In this document: positions 11,527 through 20,879 of the stretch, one piece after another
Layout: each line of letters starts with the position of its first letter
How positions within the stretch are numbered: position 1 is the first letter of the stretch
NCBI RefSeq assembly: GCF_000964595.1
Contig: NZ_LANP01000006.1
Span: 1 to 49,931 of the forward strand
Source: Orientia chuto str. Dubai
GTDB lineage: Bacteria; Pseudomonadota; Alphaproteobacteria; Rickettsiales; Rickettsiaceae
DNA: 49,931 nt
Direction: 5' to 3'
The notes under the pieces: model-generated
The model's input: only the letters and a program-made list of their open reading frames with translations
What the model was told of the DNA's origin: nothing
Database searches by the model: none
Made by a program: the position numbers and the translations under genes

Positions 11527-12534
11527 CTAATTAGAAAAAACTTGTAGCCCAAATTTTTTCTTTATCCTTGTTATAGTTTTTACAGCTATTATTCTAGCTT
11601 GATTAGCTCCAGCAACTAATACTTGGTTAACATAATCTAAATTATTCATGTAATTGTTATATTCTTTTAAAATTGGATTAAGGCAATCTATAATTAACAT
11701 TGCTAAATCTTTTTTAAATTTTATTAATTCTGAATACTCATATTCTTTTACTATATCATTAGTATTTCTATTAGATAATGCAGCAAATATGTTAATTAAG
11801 TTAGAAACTTCTGGTCTATCTACAGGATCATAAGTAATCCGAGGCTGACAATCCGTTTTTGCTTTTTGTAACTTCTGAAAAATTACATCTGGAGAATCTA
11901 TTAGATTAATTCTACTAAAATCTGAAATATCAGACTTACTCATTTTTTTTTTGCCATCTTTTAAACTCATAACTTTTCCAGTAATATGATCTATGAATGG
12001 TTCTGGTAGCTTAAAAATTGTACTATCATTAAATTTATGGTGCACTATTTTAACTATATCTCTTATTAGTTCTAAATGTTGTTTTTGATCGGCTCCTACT
12101 GGTACTAAATCCGCTTGATATAGTAGAACATCTGCAGCCATTAACACAGGATATGCCAATAACCCTAAGCTGACATAATTTGAGCTATCATTGATAGTTT
12201 TATCCTTAAATTGAGTCATTCGCTTCAATTGACCAAGTGGAGTAATACAATTTAATATCCATGCAAGCTCTGAATGCTCTTTTACGTCAGACTGAAGAAA
12301 AATTATTGATTGTTTTGGGTTTATTCCACAAGCTAGAAGCATACAGGCTGCACTCAATGTTGACTTATGTAATTCTAGTGGTTCCTGCGTAGTAGTAATT
12401 GAATGTAGATTAGCAAGGAAAAATATGGATTGGTATTCTGATTGTATTTGAACCCACTTTCGTATTGATCCTAAATAATTTCCAAGATGCTGCTTCCCAG
12501 TAACCTGTATACCAGATAATATGCACTTTAACAT
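11527..12534 (-). CDS. trpS: Tryptophanyl-tRNA synthetase
   Basis: A class I synthetase charging tRNA-Trp. Its 335 residues match the bacterial type. The HIGH-like motif is GKQHLGNYLG (13-22) and KMSKS lies at 197-201. The Trp pocket region includes PVLMAADVLLYQADLVPVG and DQKQHLELIRDI. It is a single gene. No attenuator or T-box-like leader is evident in the upstream spacer. Confidence 0.96.
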   Translation of the reverse strand: MLKCILSGIQVTGKQHLGNYLGSIRKWVQIQSEYQSIFFLANLHSITTTQEPLELHKSTLSAACMLLACGINPKQSIIFLQSDVKEHSELAWILNCITPLGQLKRMTQFKDKTINDSSNYVSLGLLAYPVLMAADVLLYQADLVPVGADQKQHLELIRDIVKIVHHKFNDSTIFKLPEPFIDHITGKVMSLKDGKKKMSKSDISDFSRINLIDSPDVIFQKLQKAKTDCQPRITYDPVDRPEVSNLINIFAALSNRNTNDIVKEYEYSELIKFKKDLAMLIIDCLNPILKEYNNYMNNLDYVNQVLVAGANQARIIAVKTITRIKKKFGLQVFSN

Positions 12535-13174
12535 TAATATGCCTAATTTAAAGTTTTAAAATGGCTTTCATTATAAATATAATTTAGAATTTTTGCATCA
12601 ATAATTTTAAGAGTTAATGTATTTGTACCTAAATTACAGGTAAGTTTTTGCTTTCTGATAGTGAAATTATTATAACAAAGACATCTTTCTAGCTTTTTTT
12701 TATAATAGTGTTTTACTACTCATTTTATATATACTTATTTTATATATAAAAGCTAACTAGTGTATTTCTATTTTTTGCTTAAATCTTTGTCTTTAAACTA
12801 CTACCAACCTTTTTTAAACACTAGATTATGATGATTATAGAGAAAGAAAATGTAAAAATTAAGTTTAATAACAATGTTATAATATAAAATAAGAAACTAT
12901 ATGCACTAAGAAATTAATAAAAAACAATACTCAGCCCATTGTTTTCTAAATGAAGATTAGCTCTTGCTTTTATGCAATCAAATTTTCATCTAGATTAGTA
13001 TTTAGTCAAGCTTTTTTGGTACTTGCATATACAATAAGATAGGTTACTAACTCTTATACAGTAATATTGATAAATTAATACTTAAATGTCACACTGTTTT
13101 GCAGCTTATATTTGAATATCGTTACAAAGTTCTTGCAGTTATAAATTTGTGTTATGTAGTGTTGTTATCTAATC
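12535..13174. other. Intergenic region without recognisable genes
   Basis: This is AT-rich spacer between trpS and the hydrolase gene. A short tandem-like repeat (ATTTTATATATACTTATTTT and its continuation, 12721-12750) is the only structure seen. No frame matches a family I know. Confidence 0.4.
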
Positions 13175-13942
13175 TTAACTATTTATTTGCTGCATAATTT
13201 CTTTGATAGCATAAGATATATTACTTAGGCTAGCAGGATCAGAAAGAAAGTGGTCTGCATATCTTAATAGCTTCAAGGTAGAGTAACAAGTTTGAACTCT
13301 ATTAATCAGATTTACAGATTCTTGATATGGTACCTCCTGGTCTTGCATACCATGAATAATAGCAAGTGGGCACTGAATATTAATAGTAGATTTATTCAAT
13401 AATAAATATTTTCTAGCATTAGATATTAGATTATAACTTATAGAATATTTACTATTACAACTATTTCCGCTCAACTCAATATACCCTTTATTAACCATAA
13501 GGTATTTATTTTTTTCTGTAAGCTTATTCCAAATTAAAGTTTCTGTAAAATCTATTGCAGGAGATAGAGCAACTACTCCACTAATATCGATATTATTTTT
13601 AACAGCAGCTAACATTGCTAACCAACCTCCTAAACTTGAGCCAACAATAATATTTTTAAAATTGTTGCTAGTATGATACATAATAGCTTGAGTAGCATCA
13701 AACCAACTTTCAATTGTTTGATCAATAAATCTACCTGAAGAATTACCATGTCCATAATTATCAAAAGCTAAGAAGTTAAGATCTTCTTCTTGACATAGGT
13801 GATGCAAATAATTAGACTTCTTACCTGCCATGTTTGACATCATACCATGGAGAAAAACAATATTAATTAAACTATTTTTTTTACTTTTATGTTGTTTATA
13901 AGCAATAAACCTGCCATCATCTAAGCTATAAATTTTATGCAT
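13175..13942 (-). CDS. Alpha/beta hydrolase
   Basis: A 255-residue cytoplasmic alpha/beta-hydrolase-fold protein. The oxyanion segment HGMMSNMAG lies at 32-40, the nucleophile elbow GSSLGG at 101-106 (Ser103), an acid in HGMQDQEVP and the catalytic His in YADHFLSD near the C terminus. The triad is therefore complete. It resembles the serine aminopeptidase/BAAT-like esterases found across Rickettsiales; the substrate is unknown. It is transcribed divergently from the glycosyltransferase gene with only 39 bp between the chosen starts, so promoters must overlap the neighbouring 5' ends. Confidence 0.85.
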   Translation of the reverse strand: MHKIYSLDDGRFIAYKQHKSKKNSLINIVFLHGMMSNMAGKKSNYLHHLCQEEDLNFLAFDNYGHGNSSGRFIDQTIESWFDATQAIMYHTSNNFKNIIVGSSLGGWLAMLAAVKNNIDISGVVALSPAIDFTETLIWNKLTEKNKYLMVNKGYIELSGNSCNSKYSISYNLISNARKYLLLNKSTINIQCPLAIIHGMQDQEVPYQESVNLINRVQTCYSTLKLLRYADHFLSDPASLSNISYAIKEIMQQINS

Positions 13943-13981
13943 TATATTATCTAGTATCTATATTAAAGATTGGAAAATATT

Positions 13982-15121
13982 ATGAGTATAACTTACCATA
14001 AAAAAACAATTTTGCAAGTTACTCCATCACTAGTAAATATCGGAGTTGAACGTGGTACTATTGATGTTGCTAACTATCTAGTACAAAATGGCTACAAATC
14101 TCTAGTAGCATCATCTGGTGGCGTTCTTCTTGAACAGTTAAATAATACTGGCAGCACTCATTATCTAGTAAATACAAAAAGTAAGAATCCATTCATTATT
14201 TGGCGTAATCATGCTGTACTATCAGACATCATAAAACAACAAAAAGTTGATATAATACATGCTAGGTCTAGAGCACCTGCTTTTAGCTCATATCTTGCAG
14301 CTCGTAAGACTAAGATTAAATTTATTACTACCTTTCATGGATTTTATAATTTTTCAACTCTAATTAGAAGAATGTACAACAGTATCATGGTTAAAGGCGA
14401 TATAGTTATTGTAGTTTCAAATTTTGTTAAAAATCACATTATAAGACACTATAATGTATCTGAAGAAAAAATTAGAGTAATACATCGTGGTATTGATTTA
14501 GATTATTTTAATCCTGAAAATATCGAACAGAGTAAGTTGGAGCAATGCAGAGCAATGTATAATATTCCAACAGATGTTTGTGTAATATTATTGCCAGCTA
14601 AAATGACTAAGTGGAAAGGACATGAAGTTGTAATTGAAGCCTTAAATATCATAAAAGATTGTAATTTTTATTGTATTATGGTTGGAGATACTTTATCTAA
14701 CCGCAATTTTACTAATGCAATAAGAAAAAAGATTATGCATTATAAGTTGCAAAGCAAAATTCAGATTTTCGGATCTATGGTTTATCCACCAGAATTATAT
14801 GCTTTAGCTGATATTGTTCTTTGTCCCTCCATTGAACCAGAAGCATTTAGTCGCGTTGTAGTTGAAGCTCAAGCTATGGAAAAAGTTGTAATTGCTAGCA
14901 ATATTGGCAGCACTATGGAAACAATAGCTAATGAAGCTACTGGATTTTATACTAATACAGATGATGCACATGATTTATCAGAAAAAATCAAGTATGCATT
15001 GCTAAATTTAACAAGTAATAAAATGCAAATTATGCGAAAGCAAGCTAGGAAATTTGCATTACAGCAATTTTCTTTGCAACAAATGCAAAGCAAAATTTTG
15101 AGTGCTTACAATGAATTGTGA
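13982..15121 (+). CDS. Glycosyltransferase, GT4 family
   Basis: A GT-B fold transferase of about 379 residues. The N-terminal Rossmann domain has the acceptor-side motif VTPSLVNIGVERGTIDVANY, where classical members have Gly-Gly. The C-terminal domain has the nucleotide-sugar motif EPEAFSRVVVEAQAMEKVVI, the E(x7)E signature of GT4. ATG at 13982 is preferred over an in-frame TTG at 13970. Likely roles are envelope glycan or lipid glycosylation; donor and acceptor cannot be read from sequence. No other glycan genes adjoin it. Confidence 0.85.
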   Translation: MSITYHKKTILQVTPSLVNIGVERGTIDVANYLVQNGYKSLVASSGGVLLEQLNNTGSTHYLVNTKSKNPFIIWRNHAVLSDIIKQQKVDIIHARSRAPAFSSYLAARKTKIKFITTFHGFYNFSTLIRRMYNSIMVKGDIVIVVSNFVKNHIIRHYNVSEEKIRVIHRGIDLDYFNPENIEQSKLEQCRAMYNIPTDVCVILLPAKMTKWKGHEVVIEALNIIKDCNFYCIMVGDTLSNRNFTNAIRKKIMHYKLQSKIQIFGSMVYPPELYALADIVLCPSIEPEAFSRVVVEAQAMEKVVIASNIGSTMETIANEATGFYTNTDDAHDLSEKIKYALLNLTSNKMQIMRKQARKFALQQFSLQQMQSKILSAYNEL

Positions 15122-15257
15122 TTGTCAATCTCTTCAATAAAAAAGAGCATAATATAATTTTCGGTAATATATAAAAGTCAACTAAGCAAATATAAAACTA
15201 ATTCTGTTACATTTAGTGTGGCATATTTATTAATTTATATAAAATTTGAGATTTTAG

Positions 15258-15515
15258 ATGTTATGCTGTCATTAGCATTTTGAAAATTCTCAAAAGTAGA
15301 TACATGATCATTAGCTCCAACTATCTGCTTAAGTTATACGATTTCTATACTGGTACATAGTTAATATTATCACTATGAAAAAACCAAGCATTATTTTAAT
15401 TCGTTTTTTAATACATATATTAATATCGTTCAGATATTTGTTTTGGAATATTTTTTTCTTTCGTTTCTTAGGTAGGATTTAAAGTCATTAAGAATAGAAG
15501 TATTACTATGTAATT
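15258..15515 (-). mobile_element. IS6-type transposase C-terminal remnant
   Basis: The minus-strand sequence aligns by eye with 45722-45980, sharing GATACATGATCATTAGCT and the block encoding FQNEYL-like residues. In the better copy these read as the 3' end of an IS6/IS240-type DDE transposase. This copy is shorter, with many stops. Confidence 0.55.
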
Positions 15516-15781
15516 GAAATATGGAAAAAAGTGAGTAAATCAAGTTTGCAACAATTATTTGTGATATTCCAGTATAACTTTTCTTCAGAGATTGTAAATA
15601 AAGTCTTTATGGGTTTAATCTTATATTTTTTTAAACAGCACATATATTTACTCTGAATTTTAATTATGCTAGCTTAGCTTAAAAGATTATATTGAAAGTT
15701 CAGTAAGCATGCTTGAAAGAATCAATAATTTTGATATAGCTGGTCTATTTTAGTTAATGCATAAATCAATGAGTATTAATA

Positions 15782-15839
15782 TATGTTATTGATATTTTCA
15801 TTTATATTATGTTTTCTTAATGAAAATATCAATAACATA
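15782..15839. repeat. 20-bp perfect inverted repeat just upstream of a gene
   Basis: The arms TATGTTATTGATATTTTCAT (15782-15801) and its exact reverse complement (15820-15839) enclose an 18-nt loop. The second arm ends 19 nt before the ATG of the following gene. There is no T-run, so it is not a standard terminator. It could fold in the 5' leader of the mRNA or be an operator or a tiny mobile palindrome. Confidence 0.75.
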
Positions 15840-15858
15840 AAGAATATACATAATAATT

Positions 15859-16664
15859 ATGGTAAATATGGATAGATGCAATAGCGTATTAAGAAGTGCT
15901 GTTATTCTCAATAATTATGAGCTTGTTGAAAAAATTATCGCTGGAACAGTAACTGTAGAAGAATTGCAAAATCATAGAAGAGAATATATACAAATAAGCC
16001 CATATAAAGTATTATCTTACTATAATATAAAGGCTGAAGATGATGGAACAATAATAGAGGAGTGTCAGGATTACTGTGACGACATAGTTGATGATTCTGA
16101 TGATGATGTAAATACAACTAGAACAATAATAGATAAAAATCGTAAGCTTGCAGATGAAGAATTTGAATCTATATTATGTACTGACACTTATACAGATTGT
16201 TTAGCTAACGTATCGCTGACGAATCAAAAAATAAGAAAACATAGTAATAATTCTGTAATACTACCAACAGACGATAGAATCATAATTTCTGTATTTAAAA
16301 ATGCTCCGCTTGATTTGTTGAATGAGTATTGTAGTAACATAGTAGAAGTCTCACAGATAAATATTGCACCTTTGATAGAAAATATTTGCAAATCAAAAAG
16401 AGAAGGAATTATTATTAGTTGCAACGCTGTAGATATATTTAAAAAAATGCTGTGGATGAAAGTCGCCTAAAGAGTGGTTATGAACGATCTTTGCCATCAA
16501 ATAATAAAAGTGTATATATTCATTCAAACAATGCAATTCAAAAATATTGCATTAAAAATGAGAGTGGAGGATATGAGATAAAACCAAGCTTATATGAAGA
16601 AGAATTAAATATATGTGCTGCTGGTGGTTCGATGGATAACGAGACAATGCAAGATTTACTATAG
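15859..16664 (+). pseudogene. Hypothetical protein split by a -1 frameshift in an A7 run
   Basis: I do not recognise this gene. The first frame (15859-16470, 203 codons) ends soon after DIFKK; a second frame continues from the same place to 16664. They join at seven A's (16441-16447); an eighth A would give FKKNAVDESRLKSGYERS and a 268-residue product. The N-terminus has ankyrin-like spacing (RSAVILNNYELVEKIIAG) and the middle is acidic. No signal or membrane segment is visible. It lies in a mobile-element patch, preceded by the 20-bp hairpin and followed by dispersed repeats, so an accessory role is likely. Both pieces may still be expressed. Confidence 0.6.
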
Positions 16665-16719
16665 ATTTTTTTATTTGGCATAAAGTATTAGCTAACGCGA
16701 TTATTAGAAGGCTTGATTT

Positions 16720-16980
16720 CATGTTAAAGTTGAATATTGAAAAATTAATAAAATTTAACACAAATTGATAGTAGGCTCTATAAAGTATAAAAGAGTTAAT
16801 AAAAAATCAGCTTTTCTTCTTCTTTATGTTTGATATGTTTTTCATACTTATTTAGTAGACGAGGTTATCCTTTGTAAGCCATCTATTAAGCTATTTTTTT
16901 GTTCACAATTTGCCTCTCTAGAAGCCTTCTACTACCTAATTCTTCAATCTAAAACTTAGAGATAAATATTCATAATTAAT
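16720..16980 (+). repeat. Dispersed repeats: integrase leader copy C followed by R2
   Basis: 16720-16850 matches the distal part of the leader copies at 477-610 and 1025-1135 (GTTAAAGTTGAATATTGA through CTTTTCTTCTTCTTTA). The promoter boxes and integrase fragment are missing. 16868-16980 matches R2 at 1546-1660, ending in an IS982-like terminal repeat. No coding capacity is seen. The rest of the spacer up to rnhB (16981-17123) is AT-rich with nothing recognised. Confidence 0.65.
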
Positions 16981-17123
16981 ACTGTATTTTGATGTATTAA
17001 GTATATCATTCTTTATAAATTTTATTTACATCCTTGTCATTATTTTAATTAGCATTTTGCAGTAAATTTAATATATAAGATTTATCGCATAATATAGTAT
17101 TTTCCAAAAATTTTAATAAAGAT

Positions 17124-17705
17124 ATGAAGCCAAATTTGAACATTGAACAGAATTATGCTTTCGAAGTAGTAGCAGGAGTAGATGAAGCTGGGAGAGGTTC
17201 ATTAGCTGGACCAGTAGTAGCTGCTGCTGTAGTTATCAGTCAGTCAGTAATAATAGATGATATTAAAGACTCAAAGGTTTTATCTAAGCTAAAGCGAGAA
17301 AGTTGTTATAATAAGATTATTCACAATTATTGTTACAGTATTGGCATTGCTTCAGTTCAAGAAATTGATAAATATAATATCCTAGAAGCAACAAAGATGG
17401 CATGCATAAGAGCAGTTAAGAATTTAGTAATTACACCTACAAAAGTTATAGTAGATGGTAATATGAATTTCTTTGATAAGAGATTTATTAGTATAGTGCA
17501 TGGCGATAGCACTTGCTACTCTATAGCATCTGCTTCAATAGTAGCTAAAGTAACAAGAGACCATATGATGCAGATTTTGCATAAGGAACACCCGGTTTAT
17601 GGTTGGAATAATAATTGTGGGTATGGTACTAAGTTACATATTGAAGCAATTAAAACCTACGGTAAAACTATTCATCATAGAACTAGCTTTAAACCTCAGT
17701 TTTAG
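17124..17705 (+). CDS. rnhB: Ribonuclease HII
   Basis: This enzyme cleaves RNA in RNA-DNA hybrids and starts ribonucleotide excision from DNA. At 193 residues, the type 2 signature GVDEAGRGSLAGP lies at 18-30 (acidic pair Asp20-Glu21), a third acidic residue is in IVDGN, and ASASIVAKVTRD and HRTSFKP near the end are family hallmarks. The final residues and stop codon (ACCTCAGTTTTAG) resemble the IS982-type terminal repeat found elsewhere here, so the extreme C-terminus may be transposon-derived. It is convergent with the UDG gene. Confidence 0.95.
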   Translation: MKPNLNIEQNYAFEVVAGVDEAGRGSLAGPVVAAAVVISQSVIIDDIKDSKVLSKLKRESCYNKIIHNYCYSIGIASVQEIDKYNILEATKMACIRAVKNLVITPTKVIVDGNMNFFDKRFISIVHGDSTCYSIASASIVAKVTRDHMMQILHKEHPVYGWNNNCGYGTKLHIEAIKTYGKTIHHRTSFKPQF

Positions 17706-17872
17706 ATTTATAAATCTCTATAATATAATTATTATGAATAAAACTAAACTTAAGCTGCTTTATATTAAGTTGCATAAGATTTATATGTAACAATGAAGAA
17801 AAATAAAAAAACAAAATCCTAGCTAAAGAATTAAGAAGCAACTAGCATTATCATAAATTATTAGTATTTTTA

Positions 17873-18643
17873 CTATATATTCTTTAATATAAATTGCTGT
17901 ATTTTTAGCAAGTCATACCAGCAGGCTTTTTTTTGTAAAGGTTGCCTTAGCATATAAGCTGGATGAAAGATTGCGGTAATAGGAATTGAGAAGGATAGAT
18001 AGCAGTTTTTATATAGAAAATATTCTTGTCTAATTTTAGAAATTTTAACATGATCACCTAACAGGCTTACTGCTGCAGTGCTACCAACTAGGATTATTAA
18101 CTTAGGATTGATTAGGGCAATATGTTTTTCCACAAATGGACGACAAATTGCCAGTTCCTCAGATGTAGGCCTACGATTAGCAGGTGGACGCCAAAATACT
18201 GTATTAGTAATATATACATTTTTAGCTCGAGATAAATTAATAGATTTTAACATATTATCAAGCAGCTTACCACTTTCACCACAAAAAGGAATACCATATT
18301 TATCTTCATTTTGCCCAGGTGCTTCCCCGATAAGCATAATTGGAGCTGATGTGATACCATCTCCAAATACTGTATTTTGGGCTGTCTTTTTGAGTAAACA
18401 ACCATCAAAAGAAATTACAGCAGATTTTAAATCTGCTAATGTATGTATGCTATCTGCAAGTTGTCTTGAATCTAAATTTTGAGTAGTGGAGCCAACTGAG
18501 ATTTGCTCGCTCAATACTTTTTCTTTATTAATTGAATTAAATTGGTTTGAAGATTCTATATTATCACTAACTATGTTATCATTAACATCCATATAGATAT
18601 ACCATTTTAATAATTCAACTCCTGAAGGGAATTCACGATTCAT
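17873..18643 (-). CDS. Uracil-DNA glycosylase, family 4-like
   Basis: Removes uracil from DNA as the first step in base excision repair. The 256-residue protein has an unconserved N-terminal 80 residues and then the glycosylase fold: SFDGCLLKKTAQNTVFGDG, motif I GEAPGQNEDKYG, NVYITNTVFWRPP, LIILVGSTAAVSLLG and the motif II region FHPAYMLRQP. Thermophilic family 4 enzymes carry four iron-sulfur Cys residues; here the usual first Cys pair is reduced to one (FDGC), as I recall for rickettsial relatives, so cluster binding is uncertain. Confidence 0.88.
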   Translation of the reverse strand: MNREFPSGVELLKWYIYMDVNDNIVSDNIESSNQFNSINKEKVLSEQISVGSTTQNLDSRQLADSIHTLADLKSAVISFDGCLLKKTAQNTVFGDGITSAPIMLIGEAPGQNEDKYGIPFCGESGKLLDNMLKSINLSRAKNVYITNTVFWRPPANRRPTSEELAICRPFVEKHIALINPKLIILVGSTAAVSLLGDHVKISKIRQEYFLYKNCYLSFSIPITAIFHPAYMLRQPLQKKACWYDLLKIQQFILKNI

Positions 18644-18803
18644 AAAAACACTACTTTTAATGTTTAAGATATATCACTAAGTTTTTAAATTAAAGTTTAA
18701 AATATACATCTTTATTTTTCTATACTCAAAACTAGCTTATGAAAAAATTCTCTTCATTTCATTTAAAAAAAGCAAACTTATAAAGTTTGAAGCAGCTTTT
18801 AAA

Positions 18804-18945
18804 TCTCAGTTTTGAATTAGAAATTTAAAATTAATAGAAGATTAGTATGCTTAAGGCAATAAGCAGCTGAGAATATATGAACGAAACTATACAATTCTGA
18901 GCGGTGTTTTTCTTGTATGTTTAAGATCAAAAGAACATTTCTAAG
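18804..18945 (-). mobile_element. IS982-type element 3' remnant
   Basis: On the minus strand this encodes LFDLKHTRKT, matching the C-terminal FDLEHTRH motif of IS982 transposases, and then ends in the terminal repeat that includes CAATTAAAACTGAG-like sequence (CTCAGTTTTGAATTAG on the plus strand at 18805). The rest of the spacer has no recognised gene. Confidence 0.65.
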
Positions 18946-19083
18946 ATGGCGATACTATTCAAGTAAGAATATTAAAATACTAGAGTTTTGGATTTAATCT
19001 GTAAATAGCTTATCCCTGAAGTTTTAGTTAGTTTGGTTAAAAGACAAGTTAATCAATTTATTACTGATTTTGACGAAATCATC

Positions 19084-19103
19084 TACAACACGAAGGTGTT
19101 GTA
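19084..19103. other. 8-bp perfect hairpin with GAAG tetraloop
   Basis: TACAACAC (19084-19091), loop GAAG, GTGTTGTA (19096-19103). It lies about 100 bp past the end of the ankyrin-like gene (minus strand). No T-run follows on either strand, so a termination role is uncertain. Confidence 0.45.
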
Positions 19104-19202
19104 TCCTTCTTTATCAGAGATATATAATCTCCCATTTTGTTTGATCGTGGCTATAATATTTATATCTTAGCAGGTTTATTATATTGAACTATTGCACTCA
19201 GG

Positions 19203-20462
19203 TTACTGCAAAGCTCTACCTGCATTCGCTTTGCTTTTTTGACTAACATACTTATCTCTATGCGCAGTACTAGTTTCATTGTTTGTATCTATACCTGTAG
19301 CTGACGATAGCTGTAACTTTGACAATTCTAATTGTGTTAACTCTATAAAATACGAATGTAAAGATGGATCAGATCTAACTTCATAAGCCATTTGAGACAT
19401 AAGGGTACCACTATCAACTTCAGCTTTTAATATAGGCCAGCTACTATTGCGAAGACTTTTATCCTGTTTAATAAAAGCACTTATTTTTATAGAGTCTTCT
19501 AACACTTGATCTGGTATAGATTTATTCTCTTTAAAATAACCAGTATCTTTAAAAAATTGCTGTGTATGGAGTAAAGATACCATTGCAGAAGATAGATTTT
19601 TATCATCAGTTCCTTCTAATGAGTCAACACCACGCTGCACTAACATCTTAGCCAAATCATAGTTATTGTATTTTAGAGCTGCATCTAGGAGAGTTAATAC
19701 ATCCCCTGATGGAGGATGTATACTTGCTCCACTATTGATTAATAGCTTAGCACTTGCTAAGCAATTGTGATCTATCAAACGAAACATTGTTGTATGTGTA
19801 AGATATGCATCTAAGGTTAAAAGATTCTGAGGATTACTGCTTTTTTCTAAAATACAGCCAATTCTTCTACTCAGTACCTGATCTAACTCTGGCCTTGCTT
19901 CCATTCCAAGCAAATTTAGGCATCGAGCACAAAAATCAAGTTTTTGACTTATAAATTCATTTTCTTCCTTACCTATGCATTTATATTTCAGATTCTCCAT
20001 AGCGCAATCCATCAAAATACTTGTAACATTCGTACCACATTCATATAATTCTTGATGAGACATAGAACTACTGCCAAACCTCATATTTTCTTGAGGTGCC
20101 GTTAACAACGCAATTGCTGTACTAACATCCATACCTCCAAAAAATGACATCGCTGTGTTAAAGTCTAATTTGCCTTGCTTAAAAAGAGTTGCTGCTTGCT
20201 GGAGGCAATACATGCCTTCATTAATAAGATACGGACCATTAAATGCATAGCTATGAGTACGACTATAATCGGCAATGTTCTTACAAAAATTTATAAAACC
20301 CTCTCCCTGTGCTGTTGAAAGCTCTGAAGATAATTTTGTATCAACATACTCCATGTCAATATCCTCATTATCTTTGTTTTCAATTAATAACCTTCTTGCT
20401 GGTGAATATTGCCTATGTTTTATTAATTCAACTACCTGTTGTGCTAAATCCTCCTGATTCAT
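19203..20462 (-). CDS. Ankyrin-repeat-like protein, 419 aa
   Basis: A soluble protein with no signal peptide or membrane segment. Residues about 225-290 contain two recognisable ankyrin repeats: MFRLIDHNCLASAKLLINSG followed by DVLTLLDAALKYNNYDLAKM, then LVQRGVD. The rest is helical and unassigned. Orientia carries many ankyrin effectors secreted by type I secretion; this one lacks an obvious C-terminal F-box-like PRANC domain and ends in a basic tail (SQKSKANAGRALQ). An effector role is inference. It stands alone among IS remnants. Confidence 0.65.
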   Translation of the reverse strand: MNQEDLAQQVVELIKHRQYSPARRLLIENKDNEDIDMEYVDTKLSSELSTAQGEGFINFCKNIADYSRTHSYAFNGPYLINEGMYCLQQAATLFKQGKLDFNTAMSFFGGMDVSTAIALLTAPQENMRFGSSSMSHQELYECGTNVTSILMDCAMENLKYKCIGKEENEFISQKLDFCARCLNLLGMEARPELDQVLSRRIGCILEKSSNPQNLLTLDAYLTHTTMFRLIDHNCLASAKLLINSGASIHPPSGDVLTLLDAALKYNNYDLAKMLVQRGVDSLEGTDDKNLSSAMVSLLHTQQFFKDTGYFKENKSIPDQVLEDSIKISAFIKQDKSLRNSSWPILKAEVDSGTLMSQMAYEVRSDPSLHSYFIELTQLELSKLQLSSATGIDTNNETSTAHRDKYVSQKSKANAGRALQ

Positions 20463-20879
20463 AATAAATTACCGTTATAGTTATTATTTTTGATTAACTT
20501 AAAGAATTAAAAACCTGCAAATTATAGGACAGAAATTACTATTATATACCTCCCAGTAACTCTTCAAGCAAAACAAGGAAAATATATCTTAATTTGCTAA
20601 TAATTTCAATCAAAAATTGAAACATGATTTATTTCATCAAACTCATAATAAGTGCATACACTTCGTTAACTTAAAGAATAAAAAATAATCAGCATAAACA
20701 GACTGAAAAATTATCGTTTATTAAAGACGCTAATCTACTTAAGTTTAGTAATATCCTCAAAAATCCTGCTGTAAAGAACTGGTAAACTATTAATAATTAG
20801 CATTATTGCCTAGATTTTAGATTAGCAAGAGGATTAGATGAAGAGAGCTTGGAAAAGTAAATTGCAAAAAAATAGCTTA
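20463..20879. other. Non-coding spacer left of an IS982 remnant
   Basis: No recognisable frame. It probably includes the eroded 5' half of the transposase gene that is readable from about 20914, but I could not match residues with confidence. Confidence 0.35.

Noticed and set aside
13970-13981. TTG start for the glycosyltransferase (MENIMSIT)
   Set aside because: An in-frame ATG 12 nt later fits better with the usual start of GT4 enzymes, and no ribosome-binding site favours the TTG.
17599-17790. 63-codon frame overlapping the end of rnhB
   Set aside because: Out of frame with rnhB over half its length, with no ribosome-binding site or family resemblance.
18078-18482. 134-codon plus-strand frame
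   Set aside because: Entirely antisense to the uracil-DNA glycosylase gene, which has clear catalytic motifs.
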